Below are positions 9,485-20,163 of a stretch of 64,000 nucleotides of DNA, piece by piece. Each line of letters begins with the position of its first letter. The stretch's first letter is position 1. Origin of the DNA: Apostichopus japonicus (lineage: Eukaryota; Echinodermata; Holothuroidea; Aspidochirotida; Stichopodidae); assembly GCF_037975245.1 (NCBI RefSeq), contig NC_092580.1:13987001-14051000 (forward strand). The letters are read 5' to 3'. The notes under the pieces were generated by a model. The model searched no databases. It was given only the letters and a program-made list of their open reading frames with translations, and was not told where the DNA came from. The position numbers and the translations under genes were made by a program.

Positions 9485-12400
9485 CTGTTGACAAAAAAAG
9501 ACATTCTATTACTTCGTCATTAAAGGACGAACTTAAGTATAACATTAACTTTGATACGTTGTAGACAGCTTTTAAAGAAAATTGTTTATCGGTACAAAGT
9601 TGAATTTCTAGAACACTTTCAATTTTTTGAGAAACTGCCCAGGTTTATCAAATAAAGTGACTGGACTATTTAGTCTATAAATACATAGACTATAAATAAA
9701 TAAATAAATAGATATATAAATAAATAAATATAAATAAATAAATAGTCTACAAATAGCATATTTTATGGCATCAAAGTGACGTGTTTAACAATGCAGGGCA
9801 TATTTGTCGAGGACAAATGATCTTGGATGTCTTCCATGCTCTGTTGTTCATCTGAAGTTTAAAAGAAGTTGGCTTTTGTTGAGTTATTAGAATTGATCAA
9901 ACAATGGATTAACAATAACATTTAGGCCTGCACTGAGCAATATTTGACGTCATCATTGGTTTAACCTTAAGGCAGCATTCTAGAGATTGAAAATATAATA
10001 ATGGTGAAATATCTTGATAAACCCAGAACCCTTGTAGAAACATTACTAGAACTCAAATGGTTGCTTTTATTAACAAATTGGACTATAACATATCAAGACT
10101 AAAATTCTGGCTGCATCTGCTTCATCCCTTAAAATTATCCTCTTCTGTTTTAGCTGCATGGTTCCCTCAGTCTGTAACTAGCCCAAGCAACAAATACTTG
10201 TTCTGACAGGTATTAAGCAAAAGTGCAATCACTGTATTTTTTTAAGTTCAAAGATTTTGTGTGACAAGATATTTAAATGCCAAGAGACATCCACAGCTGT
10301 GGAAAAATAAACAGATAACTGCTCTTATTTTCCCCATCTTAGTTGACAACAAAAGCAAAGATTTCAAGAGATTATAAACCTTGCAAGATGCTTACTACCA
10401 TCCCCAAACAAACTTTGATGAGATGAAAATCAAATGCATTCTCTCACCTTTCATCAACTCCTAAGGACTTAGGATCATGTCTTAGGCACAAGTCCCTGAC
10501 AGTTGTTCCTGGACCTAGTGCACAATAGAGCTGAAGAATGGATCTAGCCGACGGTGGATCGTGACCTGAGAGTGGATGGAAAGTATTTAGAAGCCGTCGC
10601 CATTCAATGTACTTCTCTTTTTACTACTTGTGACAGTTGTTTACGTATCTGCATATCATAAACTAAATTTATTCATGCGACTTTAGCACAATCTCCTACA
10701 AAATTTGCTATATTCACTGAAATAAAAGAGTTCAATGTTCTCTAAAATACTGGACAAGTTAAACTATTCTTTTGATACAAAAATACCTGATGTGAAGGAA
10801 TAGACACTTGATAAGGATTATGCTCACCTTTTTTCATGGTGACACATTTGATACAGCCTTTCACTAAATTTAAAAACATTCATACCGCGATATGCAAAGC
10901 TATACACAGTTCTTAGTACAGAGAGTCTATATACAGAAGGGAGTAAACGTTTGCAATCTTCCAGGCAACTTCTGAAATTTTTGTATCTGGCAACAGCCCA
11001 TGAACATTGGCAAATCTACTCTATGAATGCAAAACCGGGACAAAAACCCATGACACCAAATAGACGATCATTTTAAGTTGTTATGGCAACTCACAGGAGA
11101 TCTACCGATACTTGTCTCCCAGATCTCGCTTTTGTTAACAATCCTGGAATCTGCCAACGTATTCATTCTAAGTGCCACATGGTGAAAACTTAAATGTTAC
11201 AAGTCCTTATTTCATACAACACCATGCATGAGACATACGATCATTTAAGTTGTTATGGCAACTCACAGGAAATCTACCGATACTGTACTTGTCTACCAGA
11301 TACCTCTTTTGTTAACAATCCTGGATCTACCAACGTATTCATTCTAAGTGTCACATAGTGAAAACTTAAATGTTACAAGTCCTTATTTTATACAACACCA
11401 TGCATGAGACATACGATCATTTAAGTTGTTATGGCAACTCACAGGAAATCTACCGATACTTGTCTCCCAGATCCCTCTTTTGTTAACAATCCTGGATCTG
11501 CCAACGTATTCATTCTAAGTGCCACATGGTGAAAACTTAAATGTTACAAGTCCTTATTTCATTCAACACCATGCATGAGATATACGATCATTTAAGTTGT
11601 TATGGCAACTCACAGGAAATCTACCGATACTGTACTTGTCTACCAGATACCTCTTTTGTTAACAATCCTGGATCTACCAACGTATTCATTCTAAGTGTCA
11701 CATAGTGAAAACTTAAATGTTACAAGTCCTTATTTTATACAACACCATGCATGAGACATACCATCATTTAAGTTGTCATGGCAACTCACAGGAAATCTAC
11801 CAATACTTGTCTCCCAGATCCCTCTTTTGTTAACAACCCTGCATTTGCCAACGTATTCATTCAAAGTGCCACATTGTGAAACCTTAAATGTTACAAGTCA
11901 TTATTTTATACAACACCATGCATGAGACAGTGACTTTAAAACAGGAGAAAAGTGATTCATTTGGTTACTGACCTTCTAAGGTGACATATTTGATACAGTC
12001 TTCACGTAACTGATCATCTTCTACGACTTTATTAACGTCTGGCTGCAGCAGATAAACATTGGTGTACTGGAAAGACAAAAAAAAATTAAAAAACAATGCC
12101 AGATGATTAAATAGATATACAATCATACAAGGGGTACACATTTATCGGGAAAACTCTAGAATCCTTCTTGAAGGAAATATAAAACCCAATCTGTTATATT
12201 CAGCTCTAGAATCCTTCATGAAGGAAATATAAATACCAATCTGTTATATTCCCCTGTTGCTTTCTTCTCTCCATCCCTTGTCTACTTATAATCCCCTTTC
12301 ATCTATCTCATTGTGTTCACCGTGCTCATTAACCTGTCTGTATTCTGTGCGTGTTTTTGTCCCTTCTGTTACTGTTACTGTCATTTAGCCTCTGAAGAAG

Positions 12401-15400
12401 ATCCTGCTAGGATCAAAACGTCAGGCCAACTTACTTTTACACATTCTATTACACAGGCTCTCTAGTGGATAAGCAGTTTGCTATCAGTTTTATTTTATTC
12501 TGTTATATTCAGCTTATATTTCTGAGCAATGTTTTATAATGAATGGTTATCCCCAGAACACTCTCGAAAATACTCTTCTTCGAGAGATACTTCTAAGTCT
12601 AAAGTTTAATAGATGTGTCAGAAGGCTGTCGGTGTTTTACCAATAAGTGATGTCACAGTACAAACACATGTGGCAGAACCATTTTGGTTAGGATTACATT
12701 CAACATTTTTGTGTTCAGTGAATAATTCTAGTGACTAGCTAGCAAAGATGCAATACCGATTATCAAATTTTACACACAAATTCTAATGGCATGCATACAC
12801 ACAAACTGATTATGTTCACCATCAGAGGATACAGGACCCAAAGTAATTTGTGCTGCATATGAAAGTACATACTAGTACACCAACCAAAGGGGGGGGGGCT
12901 CTAAATTTATCTTTATGAAGATTTCTGTATGAGGAGGAATTTCTTATTTTTATTTACCAATAACATATTCCCCTATAATCTTATTAACCCATAACATTGA
13001 TAAAAACAACTTAATGATGGATGTGCCTATGTTTTACTCGACGCGCCTCTCAAATAAAAAAATGTTTTTTTTTATAGCTCTTTGATTAAGTATTTGATGA
13101 ATCATGTAGCATCTCTCGGAGTTGGCTATGTGTCTCACTTTAACATCCAATTATGCGGCTTTCACAGTTTGCACCTTTTAAGACTAAACCTATCGGAAGA
13201 TCTTTCTATGTTGGCAGATGTGTACAGGATCGGGATCGTATCTCCTACAATTAGAACATTGCCATGACATCCTCATTCACAAATTCAATTGGTACATTCG
13301 ATTAACGTACGTATGGAAACACCAATGCAAGCATTAGGATTCTTTCATCTGTTACTTTATCTTTCTCAAAGTTGTTTGACTACTCTATGGATTCTAGACT
13401 CACCTGAAATACAGGTATTATCTTGATGACACCATAAGCTCTGTAGAAAGAAAAGAAAACTTCCTGGTTCTAAAAATATGAATTTTACATGCATTGTCAA
13501 TAACTCATTACAGTTGTTTTCAAAATTTAGATCAATTAATTTTTTTTAAACAATTTTTGGTCAAAATTACAACTCTGAGGGTCCAGGGATTAGTCTTTGG
13601 GGTAAAAGAACTTTCCCTGCAACAAATTGAAAACAAAACCCAAAAAGTAATAGTGATCATGAAAATAACAACAAAATTGCAAAAGGTCAGAGAAAAAAAG
13701 TCCAACTGGAATATGTAGCCTCTCTGAAATGGCAATTCAGAGCCTCCCAACCAAAGGTTTTCCCACCATGATTTTGCAATAAACCTAGGGAAACATCTCA
13801 CTTACATTAGATTCTGTAGACATATTTTTGATACACTGAGTTCAATCCCTGCTTTAGCTGTGATTGTCTTCACATGGTTGATACCATCAATATGAGGTAA
13901 AATCTAGAGTACAAAAATAATAAAAAGAGAATGAAACAAGATGAGAGGTAATTCAATGTTGCAGATGATCTTTACTATGCAAAGAACCTTCTAACCTGTC
14001 GTAACTTAGCCAACATGAATAAAGGCTACAACTACTTCATTAATTCATAACATATTTACAAACATAATTGGCAAATATAAATCTGGTATTGTTGACATAG
14101 ACATGAGTGACCCACTTCCGAATTTTCTTAAAACATCCACCAAAAAAAAGCTAGAGTGCTTTAGTGAGGAAGCTATACATGTACAAAATTTCCCCAAGGA
14201 AAATGATAGGATCTTCATCTGCGCCATATCAAGCCAATGGTAGGATGATATATTTGCATGAATTCGATTCCCATGCTGATTACGATATATTTTATGAACG
14301 TTACAAATCAATCTATGTCAATAGTTTTCTATATATCACTGTATCAGTACTACAATAAAAAATATGGCAGAAAAGACATTCTTGGTTTTCAATTGGGATA
14401 CTCAATTTTATTAAGACAAAAACCAAAACCAAAAATGAAATGATTACCATGACTATGGTATTCAAAATATGAGACCTGTGCAGAAGTTGGCAAACCAAGT
14501 AAAACTTGAATAAGCGGATGTAAGACAAGGGCTCATAGAAATTCTCTAGCAGTGAATGTTACCATGAAGGAAAATATGTATGAAGCATATTGCCTTGGCT
14601 TCCAAGTATGGGGGATTCACTTGAATGGACCATTCAAAAAGATCAGCTTAGATTTTCTCATTTTTTATGGTAATTCATAAAGGGGATGAAATTGAAAAAA
14701 GAAGTCCCAATTGCTGACACTTTTTGTATTCACAAATGTGAGAGATTTAACTGCTCAATGATAAACATGTGATTGTTTGATATTATCATCCAGAATATGG
14801 ATCTAAAGTTGGATAAGTCCAGCCGGACCAGATTTTTCCATGGGGAAATGAAACCAGTGAAACAATATTAATAAAACTGAGGATTCTGAATATGCTCGGA
14901 ATGTAGTGAGAGAAGGAAATTTAGATCCATTTACATTCGTTGTTTACATTCCTTCGTAGCAAGTTCATAGTTGTCAGAAAAAGATACTCAATGACCACAA
15001 ATTTTAGGGTTGCTACCAACATCTTATTAAGAGATAATTCTGGGCAGATTTCAAATATAAACTGGCCAGAGCCAGAACCGGATATTTTTTCAGCGTCGTC
15101 AGGCCGGACAGGATATCCGGTGCATCCCTTAACCAGAATGTACGGGAGTGAATAGATGATTTGCAACCTAACAGACGTATTTTTGGTAGCTATGAGTGCA
15201 AAAAAGATTTGCAACTGAACTGGAGTTTTGCAACTGTATGTACAAGAGGCCAACATATTAACAAATATTACATATGACAAATACAACATATTTTAAATTT
15301 AACAATATTACATATTTTATATTACAAATTTAACATACTATTTTCAAAAATGGCAAATTTCTTGTAAATCGGTCATTATGTGATTAACCACATGTATACA

Positions 15401-18400
15401 TACTCTTACCTGTTGGGTAGCTAAGTCCCATTTCCTTGAGTCCAAGACATCGGCATTGGTCAGAAACATGGGAACGTGATGATCGTTAACGGTGATCACC
15501 TCTGCGTTAGAATGCACAACCTTTAGATGGATTGTGTTGGATTCATCTGCAAGAAATAGCAACAGAAATATATAATCTCGTCTTTTTCTTTGCAGGGTAA
15601 AACCAAAATGAATTCCTTCACAATTGGCCAACAATGTCACATTGAGACCTTAAAATCCTACGTTACTGAACGACACCACCATTGATGTAACTGCTGAGTA
15701 CTAAATCTTACGAGAATTGTATCTTATCTTAAGAGAAGCAAAAGCTGATAAAATGATTTAAGTTAATCAAGTTGAAAACTTCGCCTGCTTATAACTTGTA
15801 CGCCGTTACCAAGGTTTCTATGTTAATAGTCAACGCAAAGAGGTCCCAAGGGCCAATATTGCAATGGATGAAAAATTAAAAGGTGAGAAACTTCATATTC
15901 CGGAGAAAATTAAGATTAGCGAGATGGCGAGAGAGAGAGAGATTTGACATAAATGAAAAGACAATTTGGCCACGAAACTCACCACTCGTAGTCTTCACTT
16001 TTTCTGTCATATACTGATATTCATTGGAAATTAAAATTGGTTCAATTCATTGTTAGATTTGTAATGTAATCATTCTGAAGTATCTGTATACAGTACTTTA
16101 TTGTTGTGTTCGCATTGTGAGCTATGAGATACAGCTTACGCATGCTAGTTGATGTTCACACGGCTTATTATCTACGATCGCTGAACCCATTCAATAAACA
16201 GACATAAATATAGAAGAATCGTGTTCATCCTTTCTTTGTTATTCTTAGTACCTGAAGGACTAAGCGTATAACACTACAAGATTAGCATTTAAGTTATCTT
16301 CAAACTCTTATGAAATATGAACCATTTTCTATAGCCTGACAATATTTTATATAATATATTCAGTTGTTGCTCCAGATAAATATTCAAAAATATGAAAGTT
16401 TATACCATACCAACAGAGAGAGAACATTGTCCATGCTGGTTCAATTGGTTGAGAAGCTGGGAGAGTATATCTGGTATTTTAGCTTTGGAATCTTCTCCAG
16501 AAATAAACCCTCTCTCAACCTGAAAACAACAAACAAAACAGAAAAGGATTCATTTTGAGAACATTTCTTTCTCAGTTCTTTTGTGTTGAAGTTCATTTCA
16601 TTTATTTATATATTCAGCCAATGTATAAAAATATTACACATCAAATTTCACAACGTTTTCCTGCTCCATGATAAATATGAGAAAGAAATTTATAACAGAT
16701 ATATGTAAAGATATGCAAAAAAAATGTATGAAATCTCAAAAGTGAAAACAATTTTAATATAAAAAGAAACAGCAGTTGATCAACAGCAATTAACTTAACT
16801 TCATGTATGAAACTAAGAAAACATACATGCTACAATTGTGACATATAACAGTGGAAGGTTTTTATTTTACCTGCATAAAATTTACTTTCAGACACTTTAA
16901 TAAACTATTATACTTTAATAAAATTATTTGCTGTAAAACTGATCAAGTAGCAGAACCTCTGTAACAATAAGTTTATCTTATCCTATTATGTTCTGACAGC
17001 AGGTCTGGAGGTGGGGGGGAGGGGGGATGGGGGGCAAGCAAGGACTAAACAGACCTTTAATAAGTTGTTTGCAAAACAAATAGTATGAAAGAAAGATCAA
17101 GTTACCTCCATCTGCACCAAGTATCTAGCTAACTTCTTCACAATAGGTTCATATGCAGTCACGTCTGTCCGAGCACTGCAGACGAAACCAACATTGAAGA
17201 GGAGGGCATTGCGAGAGTATTTGGCATTGGTGATCCCGACAGGGCAACCGAGTATCTTCTTGTCCCACACATTTCTGAAAAAGTCAAATTAATATGAGGA
17301 TGCAAATAGTCACAGGACATTTAAGTCATTTAGAACACTTGGTACAATATATATTCTAGATATGTTTGCAGGTCATTCCATCAACCTGAACTGCTCTGTT
17401 ATCAAGCTTTATGGCATTATACACACTATTACCTGTATTCTTAGTTTTCTTGTATTATCATAAAATTCTACGGTACCAGCAAATTCATTGAAAATGTGAA
17501 GAATAATTGCAAGAATATTGCTGACAGCTATAATAATTTCAAAAGAATTGACATGCAAGAGTGATTTTGAATCCTCTAGCCCAGGGTTGTCCAACCTACG
17601 ACCCGCGGGCCACAGTCCGGCCCGCCGCAGGGTTGCGTCCGGCCCGCCAGAGATGCTCTATGATGTGAAATTTAGTGAGCAGATTTATTGATAACAATTT
17701 GAAGCTATATAATCAATCATTCGAACCTTCTGGGTCCAAAAAAACTGCATACAGGTCAGTTTGTGTGACACTCTCTCAGCGGAGGGGGGGGGGGGGGTTG
17801 CCGGCTGGACTTTATTCATCTATTTTATCAGGAAGGAAAATAAATCAGTGCGCTCCGCGCGCAGTGCTCACATTTTGTTGCCTTGGGCTTCGCGCAAAAA
17901 ATCGAGCGTAGGGTTCATGCGGCCCCTTCCTTCATCATAATCATTCCATGTGGCCCTCCTCTGCAAAAGGTTGGACAACCCTGCTCTAGCCTAATGGACT
18001 AGCTCCATATTAAATGACACAATTAACAAATTTATTTATATTGAATGCATGTATGGAGGTAATTATCAAGATTGATTACCATAATCTTTGCAACATTCGA
18101 GTAAGAACTAGAAGGGCTTTCATTCAAGCATTTCTGAATTTCCTGCATGAATTTCCCACTTTTTTTGGGGGGGGGGTGGGGGATGGGGGATGAGGCTTTT
18201 GTTTTTTTCTGCGTGTGTTTGCTTATAGTAGATGTGACTGTCTGTAAATCCTGCAATTTTGATTATATGTCTCATTTAATAAAACACATATCACTAATTG
18301 TTGAACAAGTATACAGAAAACTATGTAACAGAATTATGGATTGTCTTGTACAGGAGACCAAGAAATAACAAGCTTATTCAGGGGAACTATATAGTCTGAA

Positions 18401-19475
18401 ATCCACTTTAATACAAGAAAGGTCTACAACTGTAGCAACAAGGAATTTTCTCACATGGTGATTAGTTTATCCAGCAGTTCTGGCTTTGGTATAAAGTAAC
18501 CAGACAAAATGTCAAATTCTTCTCTGGAAATACAGTCATCTGGAACCTGCAGTTAAAAAAACATGAAAAAGGAGAGCATAAATGAATCGACCACGAGCAT
18601 GGAACCCTTCAAGTTCAAAGTTTGTCCTATTTTGATTTCATTCGGAAAATGTCAAATGGACTAGGCAAAACAAAATTGCTCATATCATGATCATATCATC
18701 ACATACATTCATTGCACATTACCGCATGTAATTAATGCACTACTGGCACTGCATGTAAATTTCTCAAATAAAAATATTCACAGGGACCTAATTAAATGTA
18801 CACATGTATCTTAAAGGCATTGAAGACTCGCCCCAAACCGCGTGTGGCCATCTGAAAAAGTTGACTTTCTGTTGCTTGCAAGTGACGTTTTGTTCGTGTC
18901 GCTACAAAATGCAGACAGTAATGAAACGTGATACCTTAATTGTTATCTTTAGCTGGACCTGCAAAATATGTCCATCGCTGTATTGATTGTATACTGTGAT
19001 GTGGGTATTGACCGCAGCTGTATGTACTGACTGTACACTAGTGTCTAATTACCAACGGTAGCAAGCTGTGTGTGTATTTTCTGGGATCGATGGTGGTTTT
19101 TAACACTTCTGTTACACCTCATTCGAAACTAGGTCAAATTACCGGCATTAGAAGTTTCTTTTTGCGCAAGTCTTCACACCCTTTTAAAGAATAGTCCAGC
19201 TCAAATTTCTTTTTTATATTTTGAAGTAAAGCCTACGATATGAATCAATTTACAGCACTTAGAAGCCTAGTATAACTGAGATACATATCTTCCTCTACAG
19301 GCTGTAGATAGCCTACCACATATTATTATTAGGCTAAAGAAAGATTGTTTGTATGGGCCTACTGTATCATAGTGTATGTGTATATACTGACCTGGTAAGT
19401 CAGCCGAGGTCCAACCTCTGGGTGGAATTCGCTGAAAAAGATACACTCGATAGCACCTTTTTTAATTACTTTCAT
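9385..19475 (-). CDS. NPRL2: GATOR1 complex protein NPRL2, complete gene, 10 coding exons
   Basis: Exons in transcript order: 19475-19392, 18546-18455, 17274-17106, 16519-16411, 15546-15410, 13903-13806, 13440-13404, 12066-11973, 10565-10448, 9484-9385. Joined they make 1038 nt, 345 residues plus stop; all ten joins keep phase. NPRL2 pairs with NPRL3 and DEPDC5 in GATOR1, the GTPase-activating complex for RagA/B that shuts off mTORC1 at the lysosome when amino acids are low. Recognisable blocks are [10 protein letters not shown] and GPRLTYQ (start of the longin domain), [61 protein letters not shown] and the end block [14 protein letters not shown]. Arg80 in KYSRNA matches the catalytic arginine finger (Arg78) of human NPRL2. 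Human NPRL2 is 380 aa; this one is shorter mainly at the C-terminus. It lies head-to-head with CYB561D2. Confidence 0.96.
9691..9743. repeat. TAAA microsatellite
   Basis: Repeated TAAA units with a few GATA/TATA interruptions, in NPRL2 intron 9. Confidence 0.85.
10448..10565 (-). CDS. NPRL2: NPRL2 exon 9
   Basis: Acceptor CCACTCTCAG, donor GAAAG|GTGAGAG. It completes Gly274 and codes residues 275-312, including [15 protein letters not shown], which matches the human block closely. Confidence 0.94.
10825..10866 (-). pseudogene. Partial, diverged duplicate of NPRL2 exon 8 (3' part plus donor)
   Basis: On the minus strand this reads GGCTGTATCAAATGTGTCACC followed by a few codons and GGTGAGC. 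It parallels the end of exon 8 (GACTGTATCAAATATGTCACC then GGTCAGT) in frame and in donor phase. The 5' part of the exon is missing and the nearest AG would put a TGA in frame, so it is not expected to be used. Confidence 0.55.
11064..11930. repeat. Five-copy ~175-bp tandem repeat in NPRL2 intron 8
   Basis: Unit starts (ACGATCATTTAAGTTG or a variant) fall at about 11064, 11237, 11413, 11584 and 11760. Landmarks repeat in each copy: TATGGCAACTCACAGGA, TTTTGTTAACAA, CCAACGTATTCATTC and ACAACACCATGCATGAGA. Copies 2 and 4 share one set of variants (GTACTTGTCTACCAGATACC, GTGTCACATAG) and copies 1, 3 and 5 share another (TTGTCTCCCAGATC, GTGCCACAT), giving an A-B-A-B-A order. Confidence 0.93.
11973..12066 (-). 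CDS. NPRL2: NPRL2 exon 8
   Basis: Acceptor GTCTTTCCAG, donor GAAG|GTCAGT, phase 1 at the end. Residues 243-273, including [18 protein letters not shown]. Confidence 0.94.
12152..12251. repeat. Two tandem ~50-bp copies
   Basis: CTCTAGAATCCTTC(T/A)TGAAGGAAATATAAA followed by CCAATCTGTTATATTC occurs twice in a row in NPRL2 intron 7. Confidence 0.85.
12252..12499 (+). mobile_element. 248-bp retroelement-like insertion with 11-bp target duplication
   Basis: CTGTTATATTC lies immediately on both sides (12241-12251 and 12500-12510). Removing the insert restores a sequence like the neighbouring 50-bp repeat. The insert contains CTGAAGA, a perfect GATCC-TGCTA-GGATC hairpin and then AAAACGTC at 12392-12421. 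This arrangement is reminiscent of the hammerhead-type core seen in Penelope-like elements, but key bases differ. No protein is encoded, so it is probably a 5'-truncated copy. Confidence 0.6.
13404..13440 (-). CDS. NPRL2: NPRL2 exon 7 (37-bp microexon)
   Basis: Acceptor TTTCTTTCTACAG, donor TTTCAG|GTGAGT. It completes Ile230 and codes [12 protein letters not shown] (231-242), equivalent to the YYGVVTLVSILQ segment of human NPRL2. Confidence 0.92.
13806..13903 (-). CDS. NPRL2: NPRL2 exon 6
   Basis: Acceptor GTACTCTAG, donor CTAAT|GTAAGTG. Residues 198-229, beginning [14 protein letters not shown], matching the human ILPYIDGFRHIQKI block. Confidence 0.93.
13921..15392. other. NPRL2 intron 5
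   Basis: No exon found. A 122-codon minus-strand frame (14921-15289) is open here but does not resemble a protein. The part around 15070-15128 (ACCGGATATT, then GCCGGACAGGATATCCGGTGCATCCC) looks like a degraded hAT-type terminus. Confidence 0.5.
15410..15546 (-). CDS. NPRL2: NPRL2 exon 5
   Basis: Acceptor TTGCAG, donor CAACAG|GTAAGAG. It completes Asp152 and codes residues 153-197. ESNTIHLKV is identical to the human sequence; [11 protein letters not shown] ends the exon. Confidence 0.95.
16411..16519 (-). CDS. NPRL2: NPRL2 exon 4
   Basis: Acceptor GTTGTTTTCAG, donor TGTTG|GTATGG. Residues 116-151, with [19 protein letters not shown] corresponding to the human ILLEELNASGRCTLPI region. Confidence 0.93.
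17106..17274 (-). CDS. NPRL2: NPRL2 exon 3 (arginine-finger exon)
   Basis: Acceptor TTTTTCAG, donor ATGGAG|GTAACT. It completes Ile59 and codes residues 60-115, containing [20 protein letters not shown] with the conserved GAP arginine Arg80, then [11 protein letters not shown]. Confidence 0.95.
17582..17983. mobile_element. 402-bp hAT-type MITE, copy 1 (NPRL2 intron 2)
   Basis: Starts CAGGGTTGTCCAACCT and ends GGTTGGACAACCCTG, inverted repeats, with a perfect 8-bp target duplication CTCTAGCC at 17574-17581 and 17984-17991. The left part is GC-rich (ACCCGCGGGCC, CGGCCCGCC), and a poly-G run sits at about 17785-17798. A second copy in the opposite orientation lies at 59386-59767. Confidence 0.93.
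18455..18546 (-). CDS. NPRL2: NPRL2 exon 2
   Basis: Acceptor AACTGCAG, donor ACCAT|GTGAGA. Residues 29-58, beginning [14 protein letters not shown] and containing [10 protein letters not shown], both as in human NPRL2. Confidence 0.94.
18815..19183. mobile_element. 369-bp TTAA-flanked MITE, copy 1 (NPRL2 intron 1)
   Basis: TTAA at 18811-18814 and 19184-19187 flank the element. One end reads AGGCATTGAAGACTCG and the other (reverse complement) AAGGGTGTGAAGACTTGCG, imperfect inverted repeats. A copy in the opposite orientation lies at 47398-47762. TTAA duplication fits a piggyBac-type mobiliser. Confidence 0.85.
19392..19475 (-). CDS. NPRL2: NPRL2 exon 1 (start codon)
   Basis: ATG at 19475-19473; [20 protein letters not shown] aligns with the human start through [10 protein letters not shown]. 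Donor TACCAG|GTCAGT closes at phase 0. Residues 1-28. Confidence 0.93.
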
Positions 19476-20006
19476 AATGTTCTTTCTTCGAAACCGGTTA
19501 CTCGACTTTTTATTAATTCCTTTTTTTCAGAAACTATAATCGGTGCTCCTATTTGAAGCCACTTCCAACTTTCTGCTCAACCCTGCACAGGATCTTGGCA
19601 GGCATACATGAGACTGTCCAAAGTTGTGGCTAGTGCGGTTGGAATTTGTTACCAACGCACGGATTTCTTAGCCCTACACAAAAGAGACCCATTCTGATAT
19701 TAATTTGAATAACTCTTGAAGTTGAAAGTTGATACGTAGGGTGAATTCCTATAAACAAAATACCAAAAGAAAACTGTAAGTAGACTGGACTTTACATTCA
19801 GTGAAGTCCTGACTTCCTCTAACTGGACCCACATTGCCGATCGGGAAGAATGAAACTCCTATGGCTTCGGCGTTTTGACATACGCGTTGCTGTAAAGCAA
19901 TGTCGACTGAAATAAAGTCCGACACTGTAGAAATACTAACCACAAAGCTTGAAGGTCAAATTTCAAATCGGCAGTCACCAAAATACACAAACTTACTTAT
20001 CAGCAG
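19476..20006. promoter_or_regulatory. 531-bp bidirectional promoter region NPRL2 / CYB561D2
   Basis: The two start codons face away from each other across this interval, so it must hold both 5' UTRs and a shared promoter unless transcription starts lie outside it. No TATA box stands out. Confidence 0.7.
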
Positions 20007-20163
20007 ATGGCAGATGATGATAAGGACCCATTGAAGTCCACGATCCCCAGCGTTGACTCAAAATCTTTCAGGGCAGAAGTAATAGATACTCTAGGCATGG
20101 TTTCTCATATCTCCGCTATAGTTTTGACGGGATACGTCATTTATTTGGCGTGGCCTTTTCCAA
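20007..20163 (+). CDS. CYB561D2: CYB561D2 exon 1
   Basis: ATG at 20007, MADDDKDPLKSTIPSVDSKS, then the first helix (HISAIVLTGYVIYLAW). Donor TTCCAA|GTAAGA, phase 1. Residues 1-52. Confidence 0.93.

Noticed and set aside
11064-11930. Regularly spaced repeats as a CRISPR array
   Set aside because: Units are ~175 bp contiguous satellite copies in an intron of an animal gene; there are no unique spacers and no cas genes.
14921-15289. 122-codon minus-strand open frame
   Set aside because: It lies in NPRL2 intron 5, lacks domain features and overlaps an apparent hAT terminus; flanking exons join in phase without it.
17675-17911. Open frame starting MSRFIDNN, also present at 59458-59673
   Set aside because: It occurs only inside the two hAT MITE copies, differs by frameshifts between them and is too short for a transposase.
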